Below, in pieces: positions 18,328-26,777 of a stretch of 64,000 nt of DNA (position 1 is its first letter; every line of letters begins with the position of its first letter). The position numbers and the translations under genes are program-made. This stretch comes from Chengkuizengella marina. Lineage in GTDB: Bacteria > Bacillota > Bacilli > Paenibacillales > KCTC-33759. A model generated the notes under the pieces. That model ran no database searches. It was not told the origin of the DNA and saw only the letters and a list, made by a program, of their open reading frames with translations. Where the stretch lies: positions 62,001-126,000 of the forward strand of contig NZ_SIJB01000028.1 of NCBI RefSeq assembly GCF_009910845.1, read 5' to 3'.

Positions 18328-19827
18328 ATGAGTACAACAAAGAATCCACCTGTTACAAAAAATATGGATGTAACGGTAGAAATTATAGGCATAGGTCATA
18401 GTGGAGAAGGGGTAGGCCGAATTAACGGTTATACCCTTTTTATAAAGGGCGCACTTCCTGGAGAAAAGGTAAGAGCAAAGGTGATCAAAGTTAAGAAAAA
18501 TTACGGTTACGGAAAACTGTTGGATATAGTTGAAAAAAGTGAAAGTAGAACAGAAGCTCCTTGTGATATTTACAATCAGTGTGGCGGTTGTCAGCTACAA
18601 CATATGGAATATTCTGCACAGCTTGAATGGAAAAGGCAGCGAGTGATTAATAATCTTGAGCGAATTGGGAAGCTGGTGGTAGTGGGGGAGGATGTAAATC
18701 TAGAGGGGCATCTTGACGCGGATCAATCAGATCGTGAGAAGCTCAATGAAAATAAAGGTAAGCAATTAAATACTAATCTCCCTCTAAGTAATGGTATTAC
18801 CGCCCTACCTACTCTTGGAATGGACAACCCATGGAACTATCGCAATAAAGCACAGGTTCCGATTGGTGAACATGAAGGTGGTTTAGTTGGGGGTTTTTAC
18901 GCACAAGGCAGTCATAGAATTATTGATATGGATATATGTTTGATTCAACATGATCTTAATAATGATGTTATTCGTGAAGTAAAAAACATCGCGCAACAGC
19001 TAGAGATATTAGCTTACGATGAAGTATCTCATAAGGGATTACTTCGACACGTTGTGGTCAAAATCGCTTTTCATACGAATGAACTTATGGTTGTATTGGT
19101 GACAAATGGAGAACGACTCCCAAAACAAGAACAATTCATAACCAAAATACGTGATAAATTCAGTCAAGTGGTAAGTATATGCCAAAATATCAACACAAAG
19201 AAAACAAACGTTATTTTTGGCGATCAAACTAGAACTCTTTGGGGTAAAGAAGTCATCTATGATTATATCGGAGACGTGAAGTTTGCGATATCTGCCCGTT
19301 CCTTTTATCAAGTGAATCCAGTTCAAACGAAAATTCTATACGAAAAAGCTTTGGAATATGCAGGACTCACAGGAGAGGAAACGGTGATTGATGCTTATTG
19401 CGGTATTGGAACCATTTCATTATTTTTAGCACAGAAAGCTAAAAAGGTTTATGGTGTTGAGATTGTAAAAGAAGCGATAGAAGATGCTAAAATTAATGCT
19501 GAGTTGAACGGAATGAGCAATGTTGAATTTGAAGTTGGCAAAGCGGAAGAAGTGATTCCAAAATGGAAAGACCAAGGGATTGAAGCAGATGTGATCGTGG
19601 TTGATCCACCTCGTAAGGGGTGTGATGAGACTTTGTTGCAGACGATTATTGCTATGAAACCGAAGCGGGTTGTTTATGTTTCTTGTGATTCTGCTACACT
19701 GGCTCGAGATTTGCGTATTTTGGAAGATGGAGGATTTAAAACGGAGCAAGTTCAGCCTGTGGATATGTTTCCACATACAGTGCATGTGGAGTGTGTTGGT
19801 TATTTGGTATATCAAGGGATTGACTAA
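18328..19827 (+). CDS. rlmCD: 23S rRNA (uracil-C5)-methyltransferase RlmCD
   Basis: A TrmA/RumA-family SAM-dependent enzyme; B. subtilis RlmCD methylates two uridines of 23S rRNA. In order: an N-terminal TRAM domain ([19 protein letters not shown]), an iron-sulfur cluster motif (Cys79, Cys85, Cys88 within [11 protein letters not shown], with a later Cys), [14 protein letters not shown]-binding [25 protein letters not shown] and the catalytic Cys in [14 protein letters not shown]. At 499 aa it is about 40 longer than B. subtilis RlmCD. The extra length is a hydrophilic, low-complexity insertion at about residues 116-160. Confidence 0.92.
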   Translation: MSTTKNPPVTKNMDVTVEIIGIGHSGEGVGRINGYTLFIKGALPGEKVRAKVIKVKKNYGYGKLLDIVEKSESRTEAPCDIYNQCGGCQLQHMEYSAQLEWKRQRVINNLERIGKLVVVGEDVNLEGHLDADQSDREKLNENKGKQLNTNLPLSNGITALPTLGMDNPWNYRNKAQVPIGEHEGGLVGGFYAQGSHRIIDMDICLIQHDLNNDVIREVKNIAQQLEILAYDEVSHKGLLRHVVVKIAFHTNELMVVLVTNGERLPKQEQFITKIRDKFSQVVSICQNINTKKTNVIFGDQTRTLWGKEVIYDYIGDVKFAISARSFYQVNPVQTKILYEKALEYAGLTGEETVIDAYCGIGTISLFLAQKAKKVYGVEIVKEAIEDAKINAELNGMSNVEFEVGKAEEVIPKWKDQGIEADVIVVDPPRKGCDETLLQTIIAMKPKRVVYVSCDSATLARDLRILEDGGFKTEQVQPVDMFPHTVHVECVGYLVYQGID

Positions 19828-19894
19828 TAGTATATTATAGATGGGGACGAATTGGGGACGGAATTTCTAAACACATATAATTTCCAGTGAAAAG

Positions 19895-19996
19895 GTTCCA
19901 ATCTAGAACTTTAAATAGATCATGAATTTCTTCAGGAGGGTATACTTTTCTTTCTTGATGCTCAACTTTTGGCTTTTTAACATTTAAAACAGGGTT
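19895..19996 (-). pseudogene. Decayed fragment of a phage-type tyrosine integrase
   Basis: Read on the minus strand from 19996, about 34 codons give NPVLNVKKPKVEHQERK, then YPPEEIHDLFKVLDWN. This is the linker between the N-terminal SAM-like domain and the catalytic core of phage/ICE tyrosine recombinases, whose members commonly read NP-x-NVK-x-PKVE-x-KE. In-frame stops lie upstream and no Arg/His/Tyr catalytic residues follow, so this is a remnant. It lies at the left edge of a region that also holds terminase remnants. Confidence 0.6.
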
Positions 19997-20020
19997 AGAT
20001 TTAATGATCTAGCCATTCTA

Positions 20021-20043
20021 CAGCCTTCGTAAGGCTGTTTTTT
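20021..20043 (+). terminator. Terminator after rlmCD
   Basis: Perfect 7-bp stem (cagcctt / aaggctg), 3-base loop, six T. It lies about 195 bases beyond rlmCD, past the integrase remnant. Confidence 0.85.
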
Positions 20044-20084
20044 AAGATCCGATATAATAATAAAAATATTTAATCCTATAGATA

Positions 20085-20417
20085 TTGAAAAAATGCAAGA
20101 TACTGAAAATCACTGCTGTATCTTTGCAGACTTATTATGATAAGCCTGACAATCTCTTAATGAATGTGAGATCTCATCCAGTTACTAGACAACATCAAGG
20201 TCAGACATGGTATGTGCATAATACTTGGATTATAGGTGGATATGCAGATAAATATAAACGTGAGAATGTTGTGAATGATCTAATGGCTGAACTTATCTTT
20301 TGTGATGTGTCAAAGGAAGAGTGTCTTAATAGATTAGAAATAGACGTTAATAGAAGATACAGGCAGGATGAATGGCGAGTGTACATTGATAAGTGGTTTG
20401 ATCAATATGTTGATTGA
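20085..20417 (+). CDS. Hypothetical protein (possible truncated ORF)
   Basis: An open frame of 110 codons from TTG 20085, with a composition plausible for a real protein (VRSHPVTRQHQGQTWYVHNT, then ELIFCDVSKEECLNRLEID). There is no ribosome-binding site near the TTG, and the first in-frame ATG is at 20160, also without one, so the N-terminus may have been lost. No family recognised. It lies between the integrase and terminase remnants, so it may be a leftover phage or island gene. Confidence 0.4.
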   Translation: MKKCKILKITAVSLQTYYDKPDNLLMNVRSHPVTRQHQGQTWYVHNTWIIGGYADKYKRENVVNDLMAELIFCDVSKEECLNRLEIDVNRRYRQDEWRVYIDKWFDQYVD

Positions 20418-20569
20418 GATGGGCGTTGAAACAAATGATCTTAAAGAAGTAACAAGGAATAAAGGTAATTGTAAATAAAAAGTATATTTTAATCCGCACC
20501 CGTCCAAACCATGTCAACATCTTTGAATAAAATAAAACATAAGCTCAATGTAAAATGGAGGGGAACTGC

Positions 20570-22654
20570 ATGGCTGTATTCAACTTAACACCAGCCAATG
20601 ACATTCAGGATGTCATAAATAATTTTGTAAATCCAGGAGATACAATTAATTTAGGTGAAGGGACGTATAACCAGTCCATAAATATTGGTATGGATAAAGA
20701 CTGTATTCGAATTGTAGGAGCGGGCGTTGGAAAAACGATTCTTGATGGAACTGAATTAGGTGTAGTGAACGGCATAGAGATAGATTCATTTATGGTAACA
20801 ATTGAAAAACTGACGATTCAAAACTTCGGAGATCTAGGGATTTTGATACAAACAAGTGAAAACATCATAAATCAAGTCAAATCACAAAGCAATCAGAATA
20901 ATGGAATGGAAATTGCTTCAGATGCTGAGAGAAATTTAATTATTGAATCTGAAGCTAATTTTAATGTAAATCCAGAAGTAGATGTAGATGGTATTCAAGT
21001 AAATGGAGATCATAATTATATAGTGAAATGCAAATTCATTGGAAATTCAGATGATGGATTGGGCTTGAACAGTTCCAACAATCTTGTGTTCTTAAATTGT
21101 GCAAAAGAAAATGGGTTCAATGGATTTAATGCAGTTGATGGTGATGTTGTAGATTGTAATTTATTTATTTGTAATCAGGCGATTAAAAATGGAACTGATG
21201 GATTTATCATTAATAATACTAGTTTACTATTATGGAACAAAACATTATGTAACGGTGATGATGGGATAGAAGCAGCTCTTGATAATAACTTGTTATGGAG
21301 GAATGAAGTAAAGGGGAATAATGAGGATGGCATTGACGTTAATAGCAATAATAGTAGAATTATCCGAAATAAAGTTGTAAAAAATGGGATTAAACAAAAT
21401 GATAGAGGCATTGAGATTAATGGAAATACAAATATTTTCGATAATAACTGTGTTGAGAACAATGTGCAAGCAGGAATAATTGCAGATCAATTTTTTGATG
21501 GTAATGTGATCCGTTCTAATCGTTTAAGAGGAAATAATCCAGATATTGTGAATGAAGGTATTAATACCGTATTCGACGACAACAAATGTATAACAAGTGA
21601 TCCAGCGGGCTTATGTCAGAAAAACAATGAAGTGATAGTAAATGAAGGTGAGAGTATTCAAGCTGCCATAAGTGCAGTGACAACAACTGAAGGCTTTACG
21701 ATTCGAGTTGGTGCAGGGACATTTCCTGAAATCCTTAATATTGGTCTAGGGAAAGATCGCATCCGCATCATCGGTGCTGGACAAGGAAAAACCATCATAG
21801 ATGGGGTAGGTCTAGGTGGAATAGGAATTAATATTGATGGGTCTTCTTTTGTGACCATAGAAAATTTAACCGTTAAAAATTCTGATAGCTCTGGAATACG
21901 AATTAATACTAGTGATAATATACTACATTGTGTAAATGTGTTTGAAAATCAAATCGATGGGATCCTCATAATGGGATTAAGCGAACGAAATATGGTCATG
22001 AATTGCGAGTCGAGTGGAAATAATTTTGTGGGAATTTCAGTAGACGGTACTCACAATTATGTCGTTTGTAGCCAGTGCAATAGAAATATGGAAGAGGGTA
22101 TAAGATTTAATCAGGGTGAGTTTAACCTGGCATTTCATAATTTGTGCGATGGGAATCATGCTGAAGGAATAGAGCCAGGCAGCAATAATAATTTTATTAT
22201 TAGTAATTGTGTATTGAATAATGCGGATGGTATTGAAGCAGAGCGTGATTTCAATTTATTCCTTTGGAACAAAGCATGTAATAATAACCGTGATGGAATT
22301 GATGTAGAAGAGAGTAATAATCTAGTTTGGGGCAATATTTGCAGCAATAATGAACGTGATGGAATCTTTATTCAAGAAGATAACAATAGAATGATACACA
22401 ATATCATAAAGAACAATGGAGTACGAGGAATAAGAATTGAAGATAGACCTTTTGCTGATTTCAATATCATTGACAACAATACCATAATAAACAATTCACA
22501 AGAAGGTATATTGATACTAGGAGATAATAACAAAGTCCGTTCCAATTGTTTAATAGGAAACAACCCAGATATTAATGACCAAGGTACAAACAGTATTATG
22601 GATGAAAACAAATGTCAAACGAGTATTCCTGATGGACTTTGTGAAGATTGTTAA
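20570..22654 (+). CDS. Right-handed parallel beta-helix (PbH1 / NosD-like) repeat protein
   Basis: A 694-residue protein made of two homologous halves of about 345 residues. Each opens with a pectate-lyase-like first coil (GDTINLGEGTY and FTIRVGAGTFPE; RIVGAGVGKTILDG and RIIGAGQGKTIIDG). PbH1 steps rich in Asn, Asp and Gly follow (SNNLVF, NDDGIE type), and the halves end almost alike (GNNPDI...DDNKC and GNNPDI...DENKC). No signal peptide, membrane segment or catalytic Asp triad is evident. ATG 20570 follows TGGAGGGG. Such folds occur in surface, spore and phage-tail proteins and in carbohydrate-active enzymes; the function is unknown. Its position between phage remnants makes a phage or island origin possible. 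Confidence 0.8.
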   Translation: MAVFNLTPANDIQDVINNFVNPGDTINLGEGTYNQSINIGMDKDCIRIVGAGVGKTILDGTELGVVNGIEIDSFMVTIEKLTIQNFGDLGILIQTSENIINQVKSQSNQNNGMEIASDAERNLIIESEANFNVNPEVDVDGIQVNGDHNYIVKCKFIGNSDDGLGLNSSNNLVFLNCAKENGFNGFNAVDGDVVDCNLFICNQAIKNGTDGFIINNTSLLLWNKTLCNGDDGIEAALDNNLLWRNEVKGNNEDGIDVNSNNSRIIRNKVVKNGIKQNDRGIEINGNTNIFDNNCVENNVQAGIIADQFFDGNVIRSNRLRGNNPDIVNEGINTVFDDNKCITSDPAGLCQKNNEVIVNEGESIQAAISAVTTTEGFTIRVGAGTFPEILNIGLGKDRIRIIGAGQGKTIIDGVGLGGIGINIDGSSFVTIENLTVKNSDSSGIRINTSDNILHCVNVFENQIDGILIMGLSERNMVMNCESSGNNFVGISVDGTHNYVVCSQCNRNMEEGIRFNQGEFNLAFHNLCDGNHAEGIEPGSNNNFIISNCVLNNADGIEAERDFNLFLWNKACNNNRDGIDVEESNNLVWGNICSNNERDGIFIQEDNNRMIHNIIKNNGVRGIRIEDRPFADFNIIDNNTIINNSQEGILILGDNNKVRSNCLIGNNPDINDQGTNSIMDENKCQTSIPDGLCEDC

Positions 22655-22668
22655 ATATGAAAGCTATA

Positions 22669-22697
22669 AGCCGTTGTTCATTCAATGGTTTATTTTA
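22669..22697 (+). terminator. Probable terminator after the beta-helix gene
   Basis: An 8-bp RNA stem with two G-U pairs (agccgttg / caatggtt), 6-base loop, then tattttag. Confidence 0.45.
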
Positions 22698-22816
22698 GTT
22701 TCTTATTGTTGAGGGTCCCCCCATTTGATTTTAAGACTATACACCTAAATGACCGTACTGTGCACACATTTTACACACAGACCTAAAATTTTGAAAATGA
22801 CTGGAGGTTTTTTGAA

Positions 22817-23316
22817 TTGATACGAAAAGTGAAATTTATCAAAGAGAACATGAGAAATTAATCGAGATATTTAAAGAGGTAGAAGAGTCTAAAAGAAAGT
22901 TAGTGTAAGGGTTAGTAGAATGCTGCTTACCTCAAGGTTGAAAATGCAGTGCTTAAAAAGGTGTTACTAAAAACAGGCATGGTTAAAGTCCATCCTGAAC
23001 AACCAGAACTACAAAAACCTGTATAAGCTGCTAAACAATACAGGCAAAACATAAATAGATATGCTGTGGCTATTAAAACGTTAAATGGGGTCCTTCAAAA
23101 GAATATCGACGATGATGACGATGAAATGGGTGAATATGAAAGAATATGGAGTATCAAGGACTCATTCATACTTACTTGAATATATCCATAAATGCAAGAC
23201 AGGTGAAATCCTCATTGGTCATGAGCTTATGACTACGTTAGATGTATTGTGTTCACACTTTGATCATCCTGACATTAAAATTGAATTTGATAAAGCTCAT
23301 ATTCTTCGTGCGGATA
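22817..23316 (+). pseudogene. Decayed phage terminase small (P27-like) and large subunit genes
   Basis: Joining frames gives a small-subunit-like series: IYQREHEKLIEIFKEVEESK then a stop; a frame change; AYLKVENAVLKKVLLKTGMV; KVHPEQPELQKPV then a stop; AAKQYRQNINRYAVAIKTLN; and QKNIDDDDDEMGEYE. About 15 codons later another frame reads LLEYIHKCKTGEILIGHELM and TTLDVLCSHFDHP, like the N-terminus of a phage large terminase. At least two stops and several frameshifts break it. The 90-codon open frame at 23085-23357 is part of this remnant and not a separate gene. Family naming is from pattern memory. Confidence 0.6.
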
Positions 23317-23321
23317 TAGTT

Positions 23322-24059
23322 TTAACTTTCTTTCAGATGCTTCTTTTTCCTTGTTAAAAAGAAAGGCAAATACAAAATAAAAAATGTAACAAGAGCTATC
23401 ATCTCTAATGGAATGATATACCAAGGCCACGGACCTAAATAATCTATTATTGAAGGATTGATTGGTTTTCTTGATACATACATATAATTGCTCCCAATCA
23501 TAATATTAAAAATAAATATAATTAGTGTATAGAGATTTAGATAGAAAAAGGCTCTCCACAAAGATTTCAGAGTAGGTCGAAAACCTTCAACAAATACCAT
23601 AAAAAAATTAGCCACAACAATTCCACCATGTGCAATAAAAAATTGAATATATCGAAAATGGGGAAAGGTATATAAACTAATATCTGGAGTAATCATAGCT
23701 TGAAGTGCACTGCCTACCCCAACAAAATAAGTGAATTCAAAGAGACGATAACTTTTCATCCATAGCAAAAAAGCAGCAAGTAAAAGAGAGATGCTACTCA
23801 AGTGAAGGGGTAGCGCATTACGATACCCCCATTCGTCAACCCACCAAAGCCAAGCATGCAGACTTATTTCTGAGACAATGAGAACTGTAATTAAAATACC
23901 TCTAGATATAACATTAAGGAGTGTTTGCTTTAAACTGTTTCTATTCCAATAAATAAATAAAATAATGACAATAACACTAAATAAAGAAAAAAGGTGTTCA
24001 AAGGAAAAAAGGACAAATTGGTTTTCACCATCAGGCAGAATAAAAGATAGCAAGGTCAT
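23322..24059 (-). CDS. TIGR02206/YwaF-like integral membrane protein
   Basis: A 245-residue protein with about six or seven membrane helices and family traits of the YwaF/TIGR02206 group: an early FSFEHLFSLFSVIVIIL helix, LHAWLWWVDEWGYRNALPLH, LSSISLLLAAFLLW, FRYIQFFIAHGGIV (conserved His-Gly) and a C-terminal WPWYIIPLEMIALVTFFIL. The basic tail is cytoplasmic. The start has AAAGGAG at a good distance. Function unknown. The 3' end lies right against the terminase remnant, so the prophage scar ends here. Confidence 0.85.
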   Translation of the reverse strand: MTLLSFILPDGENQFVLFSFEHLFSLFSVIVIILFIYWNRNSLKQTLLNVISRGILITVLIVSEISLHAWLWWVDEWGYRNALPLHLSSISLLLAAFLLWMKSYRLFEFTYFVGVGSALQAMITPDISLYTFPHFRYIQFFIAHGGIVVANFFMVFVEGFRPTLKSLWRAFFYLNLYTLIIFIFNIMIGSNYMYVSRKPINPSIIDYLGPWPWYIIPLEMIALVTFFILYLPFFLTRKKKHLKES

Positions 24060-24532
24060 TACTCCTTTATTGTTTAAAATTTAATATTACAACTTGAATA
24101 GAAGTTAGAAATGTATGATTAAGTTAGAGTGTGTTCAAATTATGTTGAAAATATAATGAATGGCTTTATTGTGGATTGAAAATAAAATGGGGTGGGTTTA
24201 TATGATTAGTATTTTTTCATGCGTACAAGGCATTTCACGAATTCCTTCATGATACACATAGGTAGATGTGTTCAGCTGTTTTACGGATAGACGCCATGTT
24301 CATTCATATAGTGAAGTATCTCCAGTTTATCTTCAATCGAATAAGTTGTATAGCTTTTTCAAAAATCCAAGGTTTGATATCCTTTTTTCGTTCCTTCCAA
24401 ATATCTTTTGAAGACTTGTAGTTTATTTGTGATGGTAACCATAAATAAACTACACTTCCAATTGTATAATGATGTCTAACAATTGGGGTGCAGTTCATAA
24501 AGCCAGTCTACTAATTCCATTTTGTGGGGTTA
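24060..24532. other. Intergenic region without a convincing gene; holds an inverted repeat
   Basis: The 473 bases between the YwaF-like gene and a small minus-strand gene are AT-rich. The only longer frame (24304-24498, minus) has no ribosome site and no family resemblance, and I treat it as chance or decayed. The clearest structure is an inverted repeat at 24418-24453: 11-bp arms gtagtttattt / aaataaactac around an inner atggt/accat pair. It may be an operator or RNA hairpin. Confidence 0.5.
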
Positions 24533-24736
24533 CTATTGATCCACTTCTCCTCGTATATGAATAGGACCATGTACAGTATGCACAACTGCATCTCCTTCAA
24601 TATACCAGTTTGTATTGAAAGGGTGTGCCATTACAGTATTTTTTGGAACACATATAAATTTGTCTCCTGCTACAATTTTTACATCATCCCCTAATGCTTG
24701 AATAAAAGCAACTCTATCACTCTTACGTTCACTCAT
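24533..24736 (-). CDS. Small hypothetical protein, 67 aa
   Basis: A short soluble protein, probably all beta, with VAFIQALGDDVKIVAGDKFI then VPKNTVMAHPFNTNWYIEGD and HGPIHIRGEVDQ. The ATG is behind AGGAGAGA at a proper distance, which supports a real gene. No family recognised; the Gly and Asp turns and short strands suggest a small barrel. It is divergent from the PadR-HAAS pair, with the long inverted repeat between them. Confidence 0.65.
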   Translation of the reverse strand: MSERKSDRVAFIQALGDDVKIVAGDKFICVPKNTVMAHPFNTNWYIEGDAVVHTVHGPIHIRGEVDQ

Positions 24737-24889
24737 ATTGTCTCTCCTTCTTATAATTTGTTAAATACATATACCATAGAATCATGAAAATAATTTAGTA
24801 AGTAATAATTTATTCCTGTGAAATAAAGCCAGTGGTACTAAAAATGATGAAAGTGTTTGTTACTCCATCTTATTACATCAATTAACATG

Positions 24890-24918
24890 TTGACATAGAC
24901 AAATGCGGATTTAAGAAT
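24890..24918 (+). promoter_or_regulatory. Possible promoter of the second padR operon
   Basis: TTGACA (24890-24895), 17-base spacer, AAGAAT (24913-24918). The -35 matches consensus and the -10 is weak. If used, the transcript begins just before the long inverted repeat. Confidence 0.4.
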
Positions 24919-24932
24919 AAGGGTGAAAACTC

Positions 24933-24992
24933 AGTACTTTACCTGTCGTAGTAATTGTGATATATTATAATTACTACGACAGATAAAGTACT
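24933..24992. promoter_or_regulatory. Very long inverted repeat upstream of padR (operator or 5' UTR hairpin)
   Basis: Inner arms of 14 bp are perfect (24943-24956 ctgtcgtagtaatt; 24969-24982 aattactacgacag), with a 12-base centre. Outer arms of 8 bp (agtacttt at 24933; aaagtact at 24985) extend it past a 2x2 internal loop, giving 22 paired bases per arm. TATAAT (24966-24971) spans the right inner junction. No T-run follows. It is the likely binding site of the PadR regulator or a strong leader hairpin. Confidence 0.6.
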
Positions 24993-25068
24993 ACTGATGG
25001 AGTAATTTGATCATAATTATAATTTTAAAATCATAACAACAAAAGTATTGAGAGAAAGGAGAATATAT

Positions 25069-25398
25069 TTGATTAGCAGTGATGTTATTAGAGGATATAA
25101 CGATACGATCATTCTATATATGTTACTTGACAATGATTCTTACGGGTATGAGATATCAAAGAACATTAAAGAATTATCAGACGAAAAGTACATTATAAAG
25201 GAAACAACCTTATATTCTGCTTTCAATCGTTTGATGAAAAACGGTTATATTGAATCTTTTTTTAAGAAAGAAACACATGGTAAAAGGCGCACTTATTACA
25301 GAATTACCCAATCAGGGATAAACTACTATAAGGAAAAGTGTAATGAATGGGAGTTAACGAAGGAAGTTATTAATCGATTTATTAAGGAGGGTTTTTAA
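25069..25398 (+). CDS. PadR family transcriptional regulator (second copy)
   Basis: A 109-residue winged-helix protein. DTIILYMLLDNDSYGYEISK is the first part of the PadR HTH, KETTLYSAFNRLMKNGYIES the recognition helix and KRRTYYRITQSG the wing. I chose TTG 25069, about 8 bases behind AAAGGAG; TTG 25048 is also in frame. It is only distantly similar to the PadR at 12405, so it is not a recent duplicate. The HAAS protein gene follows at once, repeating the same module. Confidence 0.88.
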   Translation: MISSDVIRGYNDTIILYMLLDNDSYGYEISKNIKELSDEKYIIKETTLYSAFNRLMKNGYIESFFKKETHGKRRTYYRITQSGINYYKEKCNEWELTKEVINRFIKEGF

Positions 25399-25399
25399 G

Positions 25400-26200
25400 G
25401 TGGAGACAATTATGAATTATTTAGATAATATGTTTGCAACTTTACCAAAAACTGAACAAATTAAAAGCATTAAAGAAGACTTATTATCTAATATGGAAGA
25501 CAAATACAATGAGCTGAAAAGTAGTGGCAAGTCTGAAAATGAAGCAGTAGGCATTGTAATTTCAGAATTCGGAAATATTGATGAATTGATGAAAGAGTTT
25601 GATATTGAGCTTGATGGCGAAAGAGACGAACTTCCCACTCTTACAGAAGATGAAGTGAATAATTATTTGAAAGTAAACAAAAAATGGAGTATATTCTTTG
25701 GAACTGGCGTGTTTATATGTTTGTTAGCATTAATTCAATTAATTTTAATTCCTCAAATAATAGAGGATGGCGTTATAACTGATTTATCTGAAAATTTTAA
25801 TGATGATATACTTCTCATTCCTTTCTTTTTACTTATTGCAATTGCGATCGCTATGTTCACTTATGCTGGAATGGAAATGTCATTTGGTAAGTATAGGGAT
25901 TTGGAAAAACGTTTTAAACTAACGGTACATTTAAGAAAGTCTATTGAAAACAAAAATGATTCTTTTCATCCAACTTATACACGTTCGATAATTATAGGTG
26001 TAGTTATAAGTTTCCTATCTCCTATCACTTTATTTATAGAATCAGCAATCAATGAAGATGTTTCAAGTTATGGAGTAGTTTTTCTATTGCTTATCATCTC
26101 CATCGCTACTTCTATCTTTATATATTTTGGTTTTATAAAGATGAGTTACGATACACTATTAAAAATAGAACATTCAAATTCAAACAGAGAGTATAAATAA
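25400..26200 (+). CDS. HAAS-type membrane protein (PadR partner)
   Basis: A 266-residue protein. An N-terminal soluble domain of the HAAS/permease-prefix type (TEQIKSIKEDLLSNMEDKYN, then SENEAVGIVISEFGNIDELM) is followed by four membrane segments (FFGTGVFICLLALIQLILI, LIPFFLLIAIAIAMFTYAG, IIIGVVISFLSPITLFI, VVFLLLIISIATSIFIYFG). The start may be GTG 25400 or ATG 25412; both have purine-rich sites. It begins one base after the padR stop, so the two are cotranscribed. Function unknown beyond the association with PadR regulators. Confidence 0.8.
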   Translation: METIMNYLDNMFATLPKTEQIKSIKEDLLSNMEDKYNELKSSGKSENEAVGIVISEFGNIDELMKEFDIELDGERDELPTLTEDEVNNYLKVNKKWSIFFGTGVFICLLALIQLILIPQIIEDGVITDLSENFNDDILLIPFFLLIAIAIAMFTYAGMEMSFGKYRDLEKRFKLTVHLRKSIENKNDSFHPTYTRSIIIGVVISFLSPITLFIESAINEDVSSYGVVFLLLIISIATSIFIYFGFIKMSYDTLLKIEHSNSNREYK

Positions 26201-26472
26201 ATTGAATTTGCGCTATGAGACAATTGCCTATGTTATTAGTCAAAAATTTATATACTTTAAAACACTAAAAAATGTATCATAGACCGTTCGTTTTTTCTTT
26301 CTTTATTTAATCCCACAGTAAATGATCTAATTATTAAACTCGAATTTAAAGAAGGTGACACTAAATTGTGGCAAATTTATTTCCAATATTAGTCTAACAT
26401 TCTCATGATATAAGGTTCTTTTCAATTGAAAAAATGTTATACTTTTTATTATTTTGAGAGGAGAGTAAAACT

Positions 26473-26667
26473 ATGCCATATATAAATCTTCAAATAACAA
26501 AAGGAGCTACTCGTGATCAAAAAGCTCAGATCGTAAAAGAATTTACGGAAACACTAGTAAATGTACTTGGTAAAAATCCAGAACATACTCATATTGTAAT
26601 CCAAGAAATTGAGGATGAGAACTGGGGTTTTTCTGGAATTTTAACAGATGACTTTCGAAAAGAGTAA
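26473..26667 (+). CDS. 4-oxalocrotonate tautomerase family protein
   Basis: A 64-residue protein of the 4-OT superfamily. The N-terminus MPYINLQITKG exposes the catalytic Pro after Met removal. ATRDQKAQIVKEFTETLVNV and HTHIVIQEIEDENWGFSG match the family's helix and second strand. It tautomerises enol-keto acids as a hexamer; the physiological substrate is unknown here. The ribosome site GAGAGGAG is good. It is alone on its transcript. Confidence 0.9.
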   Translation: MPYINLQITKGATRDQKAQIVKEFTETLVNVLGKNPEHTHIVIQEIEDENWGFSGILTDDFRKE

Positions 26668-26704
26668 TATTTACAAAGTATTCTAGAAATCTTGCTTTTC
26701 AAAA

Positions 26705-26741
26705 AAGCACAAGAAGAATTTAAATAAATTCTCTTGTGCTT
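26705..26741 (-). terminator. Terminator for the minus-strand DsbA-family gene
   Basis: About 16 paired bases (aagcacaaga.. / ..tcttgtgctt) with one bulge, followed on the minus strand by six T. It may also stop plus-strand transcripts of the tautomerase gene less efficiently. Confidence 0.75.
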
Positions 26742-26777
26742 AGATAATCGTTTAATTACTAATTTAATTGCTTTATG

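Noticed and set aside
23085-23357. 90-codon plus-strand open frame as a stand-alone gene
   Set aside because: It joins two different frames of the decayed terminase genes and runs into the 3' end of the YwaF-like gene; described as part of the remnant.
24304-24498. 64-codon minus-strand open frame
   Set aside because: No ribosome site, an inverted repeat runs through it, and no family resemblance; probably chance or decayed sequence.
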